Source: Candidatus Gallionella acididurans
Lineage (GTDB): Bacteria > Pseudomonadota > Gammaproteobacteria > Burkholderiales > Gallionellaceae
DNA: 35,569 bases
Assembly (NCBI GenBank): GCA_001577345.1
Contig: LSLI01000018.1
Coordinates: 1 to 35,569, forward strand
Direction: 5' to 3'
Every line of letters begins with the position of its first letter. Position 1 is the stretch's first letter. Below the pieces are notes generated by a model. The model did no database searches and was not told the DNA's origin. It saw only the letters and a program-made list of their open reading frames with translations. Position numbers and translations under genes: made by a program. Shown in pieces: positions 1 through 8,342 of the stretch.

Positions 1-507
1 GGTGTATCCATGGCAGGCAGGGGTAAATGCTAAAGTACATATCCGATGCCGAAAACTGACGCTGTATTGACAGCACAATCAAGCCATACACCTTTGTGAG
101 TTGCGGATGTGCGCAAGATATCTCAGCGATATTCTGCTGTATGTGCGCTGGCGCACTATAGCGGCTGTTGCCGCGCCCCGATCGAAACCGCCCTGGTCCA
201 AACGATATGAATGAGACCTTCCCATCGCAAGCCAGACTACGGGAAAATTTCGCGCAATGTGGGCCAGCGCACTGAGTGTCCCGAGTACCGGGTTTATAAC
301 TACGCCGTCGATGGTTGTCTCAAGGTCAGTCTAATCACAAGCTGGGCCTAGTCTCAGATTGGGCTAAAAAACCGGTGCGAGAGTTTGCCTTCGTCATGAA
401 GTAAAGAACATCAACGTTGAGGTCGGGGGTGCATTTACCCAAGATTGAGAATACGCGAGGGTTTTTTACTCATTTGTTTCTGCAACAACCTTTTAAGGAG
501 AATCAAC
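1..507. other. Region without a recognised gene, upstream of the DUF3494 gene
   Basis: I see no convincing gene here. The three forward frames close within about 70 bases of the left edge. One reverse frame stays open from about position 319 to the left edge, but its translation is rich in Arg, Ser and Cys, matches no family I know and has no good start with a ribosome binding site. It could be a decayed gene. The last bases hold the AAGGAG ribosome binding site of the following gene. No tRNA or riboswitch structure was recognised. Confidence 0.5.
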
Positions 508-1458
508 ATGAATCATTTTCAAAAACATTTTTCCGCGAGCCTGATTGCACTGGCCGCGTTACTGACTGCGCCGCTGCAGGGAGCTTGGGCTGCAACCGCA
601 CCGGTGCTCGGTACGGCGGCAAGCTTCGGTGCCCTGGGTGGCACGGGCGTAACTTGTACCAGCCCTATCCCAGCGCTCCCGGCTATCACCGTCGCCGGCA
701 ATGTGGGCTCTTTGCTCACGGCTCCTTCCTCAGTGACCGGTTTTCCGCCAGACTCTCCGCCTCTGTGCTCGCTTTCAGGCACGGTTCAGTTGGGCGCCAC
801 TGCGGCTTACGCCGACTTCATGACGGCCTACACCGCGATTGATACGAATAATCCCTGCCCGACCGATGCTGCGCATAATCTTAGCGGTGATCTCGGCGGG
901 ATGACTCTTTCGCCGGGTCTCTACTGCATCAGCGGGGTCGGATTGTTGTCGAGCCAGTTGACGCTCGATGGTGGCGGCAACGCCAACGCGGTGTGGATAT
1001 TCAAAGCCGCGTCCAGCATCACGGCCATTGGTGGCTCGGTAGTCATGGCCAACGGCGGCAACGCGTGCAACGTGTACTGGCGTACCGGCACTTTAGTGTC
1101 ACTCGACAATACGCAGTTCGTTGGAAACATTCTCGCGGGAACGGCCATCACCTTTACTACTCCCATCTCAAGCCTGACGGGTAGTGCGTTGGCGCAAACA
1201 GACGTAACCATGACTGGCGCCAGCATCACGGCCTGCAATGCAACTGTCGGTGGCGGTGGCAACAACGGCGGCGGCAATGGCAACGGTGGTGACAATGGGA
1301 ACGGGAACGACAATAATGGTGGTAAAAATCACCATAGTAAGGATCATGAAGGTTCCTCTAACAACCCTTTTGAATCTAGCGATAATCACAACAGCAACAA
1401 GGATCACAACAGCAACAAGGATCACAACAGCAGCAAGGATCACAACAGCGACAGCTAA
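508..1458 (+). CDS. Secreted DUF3494 (ice-binding-like) protein with repetitive hydrophilic tail
   Basis: The ATG at 508 is chosen because AAGGAG lies 7 bases upstream; an in-frame ATG at 445 lacks such a site. The 316-residue product starts with a signal peptide (MNHFQKHF..., cleavage probably after GAWA). Residues about 30-245 match the DUF3494 beta-solenoid family: LGTAASFGALGG near the start, DLGGMTLSPGLYC, LTLDGGGNANAVWIFKAAS, and ACNVYWRTG followed by FVGNILAGTAIT. That fold is known from ice-binding proteins and from adhesins. A Gly/Asn linker follows, then a tail of DHNS(N/S)KD repeats ending in DHNSDS. The tail is very hydrophilic and His/Asp-rich, so it could bind metal or polyanions (inference). 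The gene is monocistronic: a terminator follows it. Ice binding itself is not shown; a surface or matrix role is equally possible. The neighbouring type II secretion operon makes it a candidate substrate. Confidence 0.85.
   Translation: MNHFQKHFSASLIALAALLTAPLQGAWAATAPVLGTAASFGALGGTGVTCTSPIPALPAITVAGNVGSLLTAPSSVTGFPPDSPPLCSLSGTVQLGATAAYADFMTAYTAIDTNNPCPTDAAHNLSGDLGGMTLSPGLYCISGVGLLSSQLTLDGGGNANAVWIFKAASSITAIGGSVVMANGGNACNVYWRTGTLVSLDNTQFVGNILAGTAITFTTPISSLTGSALAQTDVTMTGASITACNATVGGGGNNGGGNGNGGDNGNGNDNNGGKNHHSKDHEGSSNNPFESSDNHNSNKDHNSNKDHNSSKDHNSDS
1384..1455 (+). repeat. 18-bp tandem coding repeat (HNSNKD units)
   Basis: Four near-identical 18-base units, of the form CACAACAGCAACAAGGAT with single-base changes in the third and fourth, encode the HNSNKD-like repeats at the C terminus of the DUF3494 protein. 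Such runs can change copy number by slippage. Confidence 0.8.
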
Positions 1459-1490
1459 TCCTGTCATCAATGTAGTCATCATGAAGCAAG

Positions 1491-1518
1491 AAAAAAGGAC
1501 CCTCGCGGTCCTTTTTTT
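1491..1518 (+). terminator. Rho-independent terminator after the DUF3494 gene
   Basis: An A6 run, a GGACC/GGTCC stem (1497-1501 with 1507-1511), a five-base loop and a T7 run (1512-1518) form a textbook terminator. The A and T runs extend the stem. It lies about 35 bases after the stop codon and separates this gene from the secretion operon. Confidence 0.9.
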
Positions 1519-1793
1519 CGTCTTGTGTACGCTAGCGCACATATCCCTTGCGCGGCCATCCCTATACTTCCCGAAACAGTTGATCAACCTGACAAGTGAA
1601 CAGGTTTTTGCGGGCAATGCGTTTGGTAAAGTGCTGGCGGTGATGCCCCCGATCGCGCTGCCGCAGGGGCGCGGGATTACCCGACTGATCCGCACAAACC
1701 TGATCCTGCCCGCAGGGCATGTTAAAATGTTGTTATTGGCATGACAAACATGTATTTTTCCATGCTACCCCTTAGTAAAGTCGGCGAGACCCC
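1519..1793 (+). promoter_or_regulatory. Intergenic region with candidate promoter for the gsp operon
   Basis: No gene is recognised between the terminator and gspL. A candidate sigma70-type promoter is TTGTTA (1730-1735), a 17-base spacer, and TATTTT (1753-1758), which would give a leader of about 30 bases before the TTG start at 1794. Each box matches consensus at four of six positions. A reading frame of about 88 codons beginning at the ATG at 1481 crosses the terminator and is probably not a gene. Confidence 0.35.
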
Positions 1794-3110
1794 TTGAGCA
1801 CACTCTATATCCGCTTACCTTCCAAAGCCGCCGCCGACAGCGCATCCCACTGGCCTGCCCTGCCCTGCATGTTCGCCCTTGTATCAAACGGTAACTTGTC
1901 GCATGACAATGCAATCGAACGCCAGGGCACAGCGCCATTATCAGACCTGTCCGACACGGTAGCAAAGGCGCAGCGCGTGGTGGTAATGCTGGCAGGCAGC
2001 GATGTCACCGTGTTGCGCATGCAGATCCCGCCGTTATCGGCAGCCAAATTGAAGGCCGCTCTGCCCAATCTGGTTGAAGACCAATTGATCGCCGACCCGG
2101 ACGACTGCGTGGTGGTCGCCGGAGGTATGGCCGACGGTTTGCGCACCATCGCTGTAGTGCAACGCACCTGGATCGAGCTATTGACCAGGGCCTTGCGTGC
2201 ATTCGGTGCGCGTCATATCACGGTATTGCCCGCGCAATTGTGCCTGCCCTGTCAGGCGGATCAGCCGGGTAGCGTGATCGCCGCCATCAACGACCGCAAT
2301 GACGGCGACCGGAATGCCGGTATCGACATGACGCTGCGCCTGTCGGAACAGGAGGGTATCGGCTTGGCGATCACGCATGAAAAAGATGACTCTGCTGCGG
2401 CCGTGGCAATACGCACCTTGTGCGCGGTGGTGCCCGAGAATCCTGTCATCCTGTATGTCCCGCAATCGATGGTGCGCGCCTATCAGGAGGTGGTCAATGA
2501 TGCCGTCTCGTTGAATAAACGCATCAGCGTATTCGCCGACAACTGGTCGCGCTGGATTACCGGCGCCAATCTCATGAAACTCGACCTGGCCGCGGGTCTT
2601 GTCGACGGGGCCGGCACCGGTATGGACTGGCGCCCGTGGCGCTGGCCGCTGGCGCTGGCCGGCGCGATCCTGATCATCAATCTCTTGGCGTTGAATATCG
2701 ATTGGTGGCACATGAAAAATGAGTCCAGCTCGCTGCGCGCGGCGATGCTCCAGATATACAAATCGGCTTACCCCAAGGAATCTGTCATCATCGACCCCGT
2801 CGCGCAAATGCACCAGAAGATCGCTGCCGCCAAACATGATGCCGGGCTCGCCGCACCGGATGATTTTACCGCCATCACTGCCGCCTTGGGCGAGGCGTGG
2901 GCCAGTGTTGCACAAGCGGCAGCGGGCAAGCCGGCAATTGCGATAGCCGCGCTCGAATATCACGATCACAGCCTGTTCGTGCGCCTGAAGCCCGCCGGTG
3001 ATATACCGACACAACAGATGAAAGTCGCGCTGGCCAAGTTTGAACTTGCGCTTGATCTTGCTCCTGCAGAGTCTGGAGCGGTCGTCTGGAAAATCAGGAG
3101 CGCCAAATGA
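1794..3110 (+). CDS. gspL: Type II secretion system inner-membrane protein GspL
   Basis: First gene of the secretion operon, 438 residues with a TTG start. GspL anchors the ATPase GspE to the inner membrane and pairs with GspM. The N-terminal half (residues 1-270) has the expected actin-like cytoplasmic fold: MSTLYIRLP, VVVMLAGSDVTVLRMQIPPLSAAK and a LVEDQL segment are typical of the family. A single membrane helix lies at about residues 283-304, within the WRWPLALAGAILIINLLALN region. A periplasmic ferredoxin-like domain follows to the C terminus. The ribosome binding site is weak (GGCGAGA), which with TTG suggests low expression. The stop overlaps the gspM start by 4 bases (ATGA). Identity rests on the pattern and on the operon context. 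Confidence 0.88.
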   Translation: MSTLYIRLPSKAAADSASHWPALPCMFALVSNGNLSHDNAIERQGTAPLSDLSDTVAKAQRVVVMLAGSDVTVLRMQIPPLSAAKLKAALPNLVEDQLIADPDDCVVVAGGMADGLRTIAVVQRTWIELLTRALRAFGARHITVLPAQLCLPCQADQPGSVIAAINDRNDGDRNAGIDMTLRLSEQEGIGLAITHEKDDSAAAVAIRTLCAVVPENPVILYVPQSMVRAYQEVVNDAVSLNKRISVFADNWSRWITGANLMKLDLAAGLVDGAGTGMDWRPWRWPLALAGAILIINLLALNIDWWHMKNESSSLRAAMLQIYKSAYPKESVIIDPVAQMHQKIAAAKHDAGLAAPDDFTAITAALGEAWASVAQAAAGKPAIAIAALEYHDHSLFVRLKPAGDIPTQQMKVALAKFELALDLAPAESGAVVWKIRSAK

Positions 3111-3619
3111 AATTGGCCGCGCTGATGCATCAATCCAGACAAACCTTTCTGGAATTCTGGGCGGCACGCGATGCGCGTGAGCAGTCCATGCTTGCCGTTG
3201 CGGCGCTGGTTGTGATATTTGGCCTGGCTTATGTCCTGTTGATCAATCCAGCCATGGCCGGTCGCGATAGCCTGAACAAAAACCTTCCCTTGCTGCGCCT
3301 GCAAGTCGCGCAGATGCAGGCATTGGCAAAACAGGCCACGGTGCTTTCCGTCAAATCAGCCGTTCCGCCGGCAGCCATGTCCAAGGAAAACATCGAGGCA
3401 GCGCTGGCACGCAATGGCTTGAAGCCGCAGAGCGTGTTACTGACCGGCGACTACGCCAAGGTGCAGCTCGCCTCGGTTTCATTTTCCGCCACCATGGAAT
3501 GGCTGGACGACATGCAGCAAACCGCCCTGCTTTCCGTGGTTGATGCCAATATTGTCGCGCTGCCCAAGCCCGATATGGTCAACGCGACGTTTACCTTGCG
3601 GCAACCCTCGCATGAATGA
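3107..3619 (+). CDS. gspM: Type II secretion system protein GspM
   Basis: 170-residue bitopic inner-membrane protein. It has a short cytoplasmic N terminus with the sequence FLEFWAARDAREQSML, which resembles the W..R..RE..LL signature of GspM. A membrane helix follows at about residues 27-48 (AVAALVVIFGLAYVLLINPA), then a periplasmic coiled segment and a ferredoxin-like domain (VQLASVSFSATMEWLDDMQQ). GspM forms the assembly platform with GspL, GspF and GspE. Its start is coupled to gspL by a 4-base overlap. Length is normal for the family. Confidence is high because of its position between gspL and gspN. Confidence 0.88.
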   Translation: MKLAALMHQSRQTFLEFWAARDAREQSMLAVAALVVIFGLAYVLLINPAMAGRDSLNKNLPLLRLQVAQMQALAKQATVLSVKSAVPPAAMSKENIEAALARNGLKPQSVLLTGDYAKVQLASVSFSATMEWLDDMQQTALLSVVDANIVALPKPDMVNATFTLRQPSHE

Positions 3620-3667
3620 TTCGAAATTCAAAATGCCGGCCCGGAAACGGCATAAAAAGGGAACACA

Positions 3668-4441
3668 TTGCGCCGCCTGTTAATATGGTCGCTGGCAGGG
3701 ATTGCCAGTATCGCGCTCACCGTGCTGATGTTTCTCCCGGCAACATGGATGGCGTCGATTGTAGACAAGCAGACTGCGGGCCGATTGACGCTCGGGGACG
3801 CGCGTGGCACATTGTGGCGCGGTTCGGCCTTCATTGGGGGCGCGGCCGGCGATAACGATCCGGTAACGCCGCTTTTGCCGGGACGATTTTCGTGGCACAT
3901 ATCCCCGATGCTGCTGCTGGGAAGTGTCAATGCCGAGCTGGAAAACGCCGCGGCATTGTCACAGGCCATCAGCGTGACAGGCAACTGGCATCAATGGCAA
4001 GTGAGTCCGGGGGCGGTTGTTTTACCGGCACAACGGTTGGCCGCACTGGGCGCACCGCTGAATACAGTGCAACCGTCGGGCCGGATGCTGTTGTCATGGG
4101 AACCTCTGCTGGTGACACTGCAGAATGGAAGGATAGGGATGACCGGAACCATCAAACTGGAAATGACCGATATAGGTTCGCGGCTGTCATCGGTCAACCC
4201 GTTGGGCAGCTATGAGCTGCTGCTGGCCTGGAGCGGAGATCATGCATCCGTGATGCTAAATACGGTAAAAGGACCCATGTTGTTGAGCGGTTCGGGGGCG
4301 CTTGGCAATGGACGCCTGCAATTTTCCGGCACGGCGCAAGCCGATGCGGGACAGGAAGAAAGGCTGGCGAATTTCCTGAATTTGCTCGGGCAAAGCCGCA
4401 GAGTTGGCGACAAAAATATTGTCGCCCTAGAATTCAAATGA
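3668..4441 (+). CDS. gspN: Type II secretion system protein GspN
   Basis: 257 residues, TTG start preceded by AAGGGA. An N-terminal membrane helix (residues 1-22) is followed by a periplasmic domain with the family-typical TAGRLTLGDARGTLWRGSA stretch and a beta-rich remainder (WHISPMLLLG, NPLGSYEL). GspN is an accessory, often dispensable subunit of type II secretion systems and is regularly found in betaproteobacterial operons. Its stop overlaps the gspD start by 4 bases (ATGA). A 48-base gap separates it from gspM, the only real gap in the front half of the operon. Confidence 0.85.
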   Translation: MRRLLIWSLAGIASIALTVLMFLPATWMASIVDKQTAGRLTLGDARGTLWRGSAFIGGAAGDNDPVTPLLPGRFSWHISPMLLLGSVNAELENAAALSQAISVTGNWHQWQVSPGAVVLPAQRLAALGAPLNTVQPSGRMLLSWEPLLVTLQNGRIGMTGTIKLEMTDIGSRLSSVNPLGSYELLLAWSGDHASVMLNTVKGPMLLSGSGALGNGRLQFSGTAQADAGQEERLANFLNLLGQSRRVGDKNIVALEFK

Positions 4442-6882
4442 TAAAAATTAAAATGACCATGAAAAAAATCCCGGGAAGAAAACAAGAAACCTTGATGTGG
4501 CTGCGCAGTGGCGCATTGATGGTATTGCTGTGCGCAGTGCAGGCAGTAGCAGCAGTAGAGCCGGTGCAACCAGTGCAGGAACAGGGCCTGAACACGGCCG
4601 GAGCCTCGGGCATAAATGAGGTCATCGAGCCCGGTAAAAAACCGTTTTCGCAGGATGCTGCGACCACGAAAAAAACCAAGTCTGAAAACAAGGATACGGC
4701 CTCGAATACAGGCACACTTAATTTTGTCGATGCCGATATCGAATCGGTGATTGCCGCTGTCGGCGATTACACCAATACGACATTCATCATCGATCCCAGG
4801 GTGAAAGGTACGCTCACGCTGGTATCCGAAAAGCCCCTCACCAAAACCCAGGCGTTTCAGCTGTTGTCATCAGTGTTGCGCTTGCGCGGCTACACGGTGG
4901 TAACCGGCAACGGCTATTCCAAAGTCGTGCCGGAAGCCGATGCCAAGTTGCAGGCCACTCCGATCCAGTCCGGGGCTATACATGGCGACCAGATCGCGAC
5001 ACAGGTATTTCATTTGCATTATGAAACCGCAGCCAACCTGCTGGCGGTGTTGCGCCCGTTGATCTCGCCCAATAACACCATCTCCGCCGACCCGGGCAAC
5101 AACACGCTGGTCATCACCGATTACGCCGACAACCTGCTGCGGCTGGCAAAAATAATCTCGACGATGGACCGGGCTGTGGGCAACGATCTGGACATTGTGC
5201 CCATCCGTTATGCGGTCGCCAGCGATATTGCGGCGATAGTCAATCGGCTGCTGGCACCGGGCGGGACGGCAACGGGCGGAACGGCACTCGGTACTGCCGC
5301 GCCGAGCAGCACTGCTGCTGCTCTTGCGCCGGGCGATCCCGGCAGCGTCACGGTGCTGGCCTATCCCCGCACCAATTCGGTCCTGATACGCGCAGCGTCC
5401 GAAGCACGCGCCAATCTGGCCAGGGTGCTGATCCAGAAACTGGACCAGCCGACTGCTGTGCCTGGAAATGTACATGTGGTCTATCTGAGAAATGCCGAAG
5501 CGATCGAGCTTGCACAAACCCTGCGTGCGGTTGTGACTTCCGACAGCACCGCGTTACTCCCGATCCCTTCGCCTCGATTCTCAACACCAAACTCTTCGTC
5601 ATTCGGAAGCACATCTGCCCCGCCCACCGCCACGCCCACCGCCACGCCCACCGCCATGCCCACAGCGGGCCAATCTCCCTTGACCGCTGGACCCGGCGCA
5701 AACCCGTTGCTTTCGCAAAGCGGTGGCGGCGGACCCGGCGCACCCAGCGGCGGATTCATCCAGGCTGACCCAAGCACCAACACGCTGATCATCACCGCCG
5801 ACGAGTCGGTCTATCGCGACCTGCGCATCGTCATCGACCAACTTGATGCGCGCCGTGCCCAGGTCTATATCGAGGCCATGATCGTTGAAGTAGATGCAAA
5901 CAATTCAGCCGAACTGGGCGCGCAATGGGCCGGCCTGGCGAAAAGCGCCAACGGTGCCGAGGTCGGTGCCGTGACCGCATTCACACCGCAGGGAGGGGGC
6001 AACAACCTGCTCACCCAGGCCGGTGCAAAAGCCGCAAACACGCTGGTGCCGCCGGGCAACGGCTTGACTCTGGGCATTCTTAACCAGGCAGGCCTGGGCA
6101 CACTGGTGCATTTGCTGGCAACCGATACCAAAGCAAATATCCTGTCCATGCCGAATATACTTACCCTCGACAATGAAGAAGCAAAGATCATCGTCGGCGA
6201 AAACGTGCCTTTCATTACCGGCCAATACACAACACCCGGCACGGTAGGGATAAGCCCGTTCCAGACTGTCGATCGCCAGGATATCGGCTTGACGCTGCGG
6301 GTGAAGCCGCAGATTTCCCAGGGTGGCACGGTCAAACTGGCGATCTATCAGGAAACTTCTGCAATAATCGATGCGACCAACCCGGCCGGGCTTATCACCA
6401 GCAAGCGCTCGCTGGATACCAACGTGCTGGTCGACGACGGGCAGGTCATCGTGCTGGGCGGCTTGATCGACGACAACGTGCAGGACAGCGTGGAAAAAGT
6501 GCCGGTGCTCGGTGATATTCCCTTCATCGGCAATTTGTTCAAGTACAAGACCCGCAGCCGCATCAAAACCAACCTGATGGTGTTTTTGCGGCCAACCATA
6601 ATTCGCAACGATGATCAGAGCGTGGATCTGGCCGGGGATCGTTATGACTTTATCCGCAGTGAGGAAGCCAAGGGACTGCCCGAGCAATCCAATTTCCTGC
6701 CCAACCTGGACAAGCCACAACTGCCCCCATTGGAAAACGGCAGTATAAACGCGGATAAAATGTTCGACAGGAGCAATGGCGGCTCTTTATTCAAGCGTAT
6801 CGTTCCGCCTGAAAAACTGCTGGCCATGCCCCCGTCAAGCCCCGTTGCGCAACCTCCGGCAGCGGTCACTCCCCAGCAGTAA
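4438..6882 (+). CDS. gspD: Type II secretion system outer-membrane secretin GspD
   Basis: 814 residues, the multimeric outer-membrane channel through which folded proteins leave. A signal peptide hydrophobic core lies at about residues 20-40. The N0 domain starts near residue 92 (TLNFVDADIESVIAAVG) and is followed by repeated N1-N3 domains, seen as LLRLAKIISTMDR, ANLARVLIQKLD and LRIVIDQLDARRAQVYIEA. The C-terminal secretin domain carries the family signature VPVLGDIPFIGNLF near residue 688 and then a KTNLMVFLRPTII strand. A Thr/Pro/Ala- and Gly-rich insertion sits inside N3, partly encoded by a 12-base tandem repeat. The C-terminal tail is Pro-rich; it may carry a pilotin contact (inference). 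No gspS pilotin is seen nearby. Overlaps gspN by 4 bases. Confidence 0.95.
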   Translation: MIKIKMTMKKIPGRKQETLMWLRSGALMVLLCAVQAVAAVEPVQPVQEQGLNTAGASGINEVIEPGKKPFSQDAATTKKTKSENKDTASNTGTLNFVDADIESVIAAVGDYTNTTFIIDPRVKGTLTLVSEKPLTKTQAFQLLSSVLRLRGYTVVTGNGYSKVVPEADAKLQATPIQSGAIHGDQIATQVFHLHYETAANLLAVLRPLISPNNTISADPGNNTLVITDYADNLLRLAKIISTMDRAVGNDLDIVPIRYAVASDIAAIVNRLLAPGGTATGGTALGTAAPSSTAAALAPGDPGSVTVLAYPRTNSVLIRAASEARANLARVLIQKLDQPTAVPGNVHVVYLRNAEAIELAQTLRAVVTSDSTALLPIPSPRFSTPNSSSFGSTSAPPTATPTATPTAMPTAGQSPLTAGPGANPLLSQSGGGGPGAPSGGFIQADPSTNTLIITADESVYRDLRIVIDQLDARRAQVYIEAMIVEVDANNSAELGAQWAGLAKSANGAEVGAVTAFTPQGGGNNLLTQAGAKAANTLVPPGNGLTLGILNQAGLGTLVHLLATDTKANILSMPNILTLDNEEAKIIVGENVPFITGQYTTPGTVGISPFQTVDRQDIGLTLRVKPQISQGGTVKLAIYQETSAIIDATNPAGLITSKRSLDTNVLVDDGQVIVLGGLIDDNVQDSVEKVPVLGDIPFIGNLFKYKTRSRIKTNLMVFLRPTIIRNDDQSVDLAGDRYDFIRSEEAKGLPEQSNFLPNLDKPQLPPLENGSINADKMFDRSNGGSLFKRIVPPEKLLAMPPSSPVAQPPAAVTPQQ
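5623..5658 (+). repeat. 12-bp tandem repeat inside gspD
   Basis: Three copies of CCCACCGCCACG (the last ending in ATG) encode a Pro-Thr-Ala-Thr run in the flexible insertion of the N3 domain. It is in frame, so copy-number change would alter linker length without breaking the protein. Confidence 0.85.
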
Positions 6883-6902
6883 GCAGCGATGGGAACTTTG
6901 TG

Positions 6903-8333
6903 ATGGATACCCGCCTTCTACCCTATGCGTTCGCCCGCGATTTCGCGCTGCTGGCACACCGTGACGGCGCTGCGGACGGCCCGGTCGAGGTCTGGATATC
7001 CGATGCGACCAAGCCGAACGCAATCGCAGAGGTGAGCCGCTGTTTCGGCCGCATCAGGCTGAAATCGATGCCGCGCAACGAGCTCGAAGCCGCCATCGCC
7101 AAAGCCTATGCAAGTTCGGGCGGCAATGCGGCGCAAGTCATCGATGAATATGAATCCGATCTCGACCTGACCAAGCTGATGCTGGACATGCCGGCTATCG
7201 AGGATTTGCTGGAATCCGCCGATGACGCGCCGGTGATCCGCATGATCAACGCACTGTTGACCCAGGCTTTGCGCGAAGGCGCATCGGATATCCATATCGA
7301 ACCGTTCGAACAGATTTCGGTGGTGCGTTTTCGCGTCGACGGCAGCCTGCGCGATGTGGTGCGGCCGAAGAAGGCGATTCATGCTTCGCTGATTTCTCGC
7401 ATCAAAATCATGGCGCAGCTCGACATCGCAGAGAAACGCCTGCCGCAGGATGGCCGCATCACGCTGCGCGTCGGCGGCAGGCCGGTCGATGTGCGGGTTT
7501 CCACGCTGCCCACCGCGCACGGGGAACGTGCTGTATTGCGCTTGCTCGACAAGGAATCCGGCAAACTGGATTTGCACAGCCTGGGCATGAGCGCGGACGT
7601 GCTGGAAAAATTCGACAAGCTGATCACCCAGCCGCATGGCATCGTGCTGGTCACCGGCCCGACCGGCTCCGGCAAGACCACCACGCTGTATGCCGCGCTA
7701 ACCCGGCTTAATACCACCAGCACCAACATCCTGACGGTCGAGGACCCGGTGGAATATGAATTGAACGGCGTCGGTCAGACCCAGGTCAATGCGCGTATCG
7801 ACATGACATTTGCCAAGGCGTTGCGCGCGATCCTGCGCCAGGACCCCGACATCATCATGATAGGCGAAATTCGCGACCTGGAAACCGCGCAAATCGCGGT
7901 GCAGGCATCCCTGACCGGCCATCTGGTACTGGCAACCCTGCACACCAATGATTCTGCGGCCGCGATCACGCGCCTGCTCGACATGGGCATAGAACCATTC
8001 CTGCTGTCGTCCTCGCTGATCGGCGTGGTCGCCCAGCGGCTGGTGCGAAAACTATGCGAGCACTGCAAACGGCAGGACGGCCAATTCTGGCATGAGACCG
8101 GCTGTGACAAATGCAGCCACACCGGTTACCAGGGCCGGCTCGGCGTTTATGAGTTATTGCAGACCACCGAACAGATACGCGCGCAAATCCATAACCGCGC
8201 ATCTGAAGCCGACATCCGTGCAGCCTCGCAGCGCGACGGGATGCTCACGATGCGCGAGGATGGCGAGCGCCGGTTGATCGATGGCACGACGTCGCAGGCG
8301 GAATTGCTGCGCGTCACCAAGACCCAGGAATAG
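6903..8333 (+). CDS. gspE: Type II secretion system ATPase GspE
   Basis: Cytoplasmic hexameric ATPase that powers pseudopilus assembly, about 476 residues. The start is either the ATG at 6903 or an in-frame GTG directly before it at 6900. The N-terminal domain (residues about 1-95) would bind GspL. The ATPase core shows Walker A GPTGSGKTT near residue 252, an Asp box (VEDPVEYEL), a Walker B/Glu box PDIIMIGEIRD near residue 315, and a His box (TGHLVLATLHTND). A four-cysteine zinc module (CEHC then CDKC) lies near residue 385, as in GspE and PilB. It sits between gspD and gspF, 20 bases after gspD. PilB of a type IV pilus is excluded by the secretin and GspL/M/N context. Confidence 0.94.
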   Translation: MDTRLLPYAFARDFALLAHRDGAADGPVEVWISDATKPNAIAEVSRCFGRIRLKSMPRNELEAAIAKAYASSGGNAAQVIDEYESDLDLTKLMLDMPAIEDLLESADDAPVIRMINALLTQALREGASDIHIEPFEQISVVRFRVDGSLRDVVRPKKAIHASLISRIKIMAQLDIAEKRLPQDGRITLRVGGRPVDVRVSTLPTAHGERAVLRLLDKESGKLDLHSLGMSADVLEKFDKLITQPHGIVLVTGPTGSGKTTTLYAALTRLNTTSTNILTVEDPVEYELNGVGQTQVNARIDMTFAKALRAILRQDPDIIMIGEIRDLETAQIAVQASLTGHLVLATLHTNDSAAAITRLLDMGIEPFLLSSSLIGVVAQRLVRKLCEHCKRQDGQFWHETGCDKCSHTGYQGRLGVYELLQTTEQIRAQIHNRASEADIRAASQRDGMLTMREDGERRLIDGTTSQAELLRVTKTQE

Positions 8334-8342
8334 GGACACGCC

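Noticed and set aside
1-319. Reverse-strand frame open to the left edge
   Set aside because: No good start or family resemblance; composition is unlike the neighbouring proteins. It may be a relic but cannot be supported as a gene.
1384-1455. Repeat run considered as a short CRISPR array
   Set aside because: The units are contiguous, 18 bases long, in frame and encode the protein tail; there are no spacers.
1481-1744. Reading frame of about 88 codons after the DUF3494 gene, starting with a signal-like MKQEKRTLAVLFF stretch
   Set aside because: Its first codons are the A run, hairpin and T run of a strong terminator, there is no ribosome binding site, and the remaining translation matches no family.
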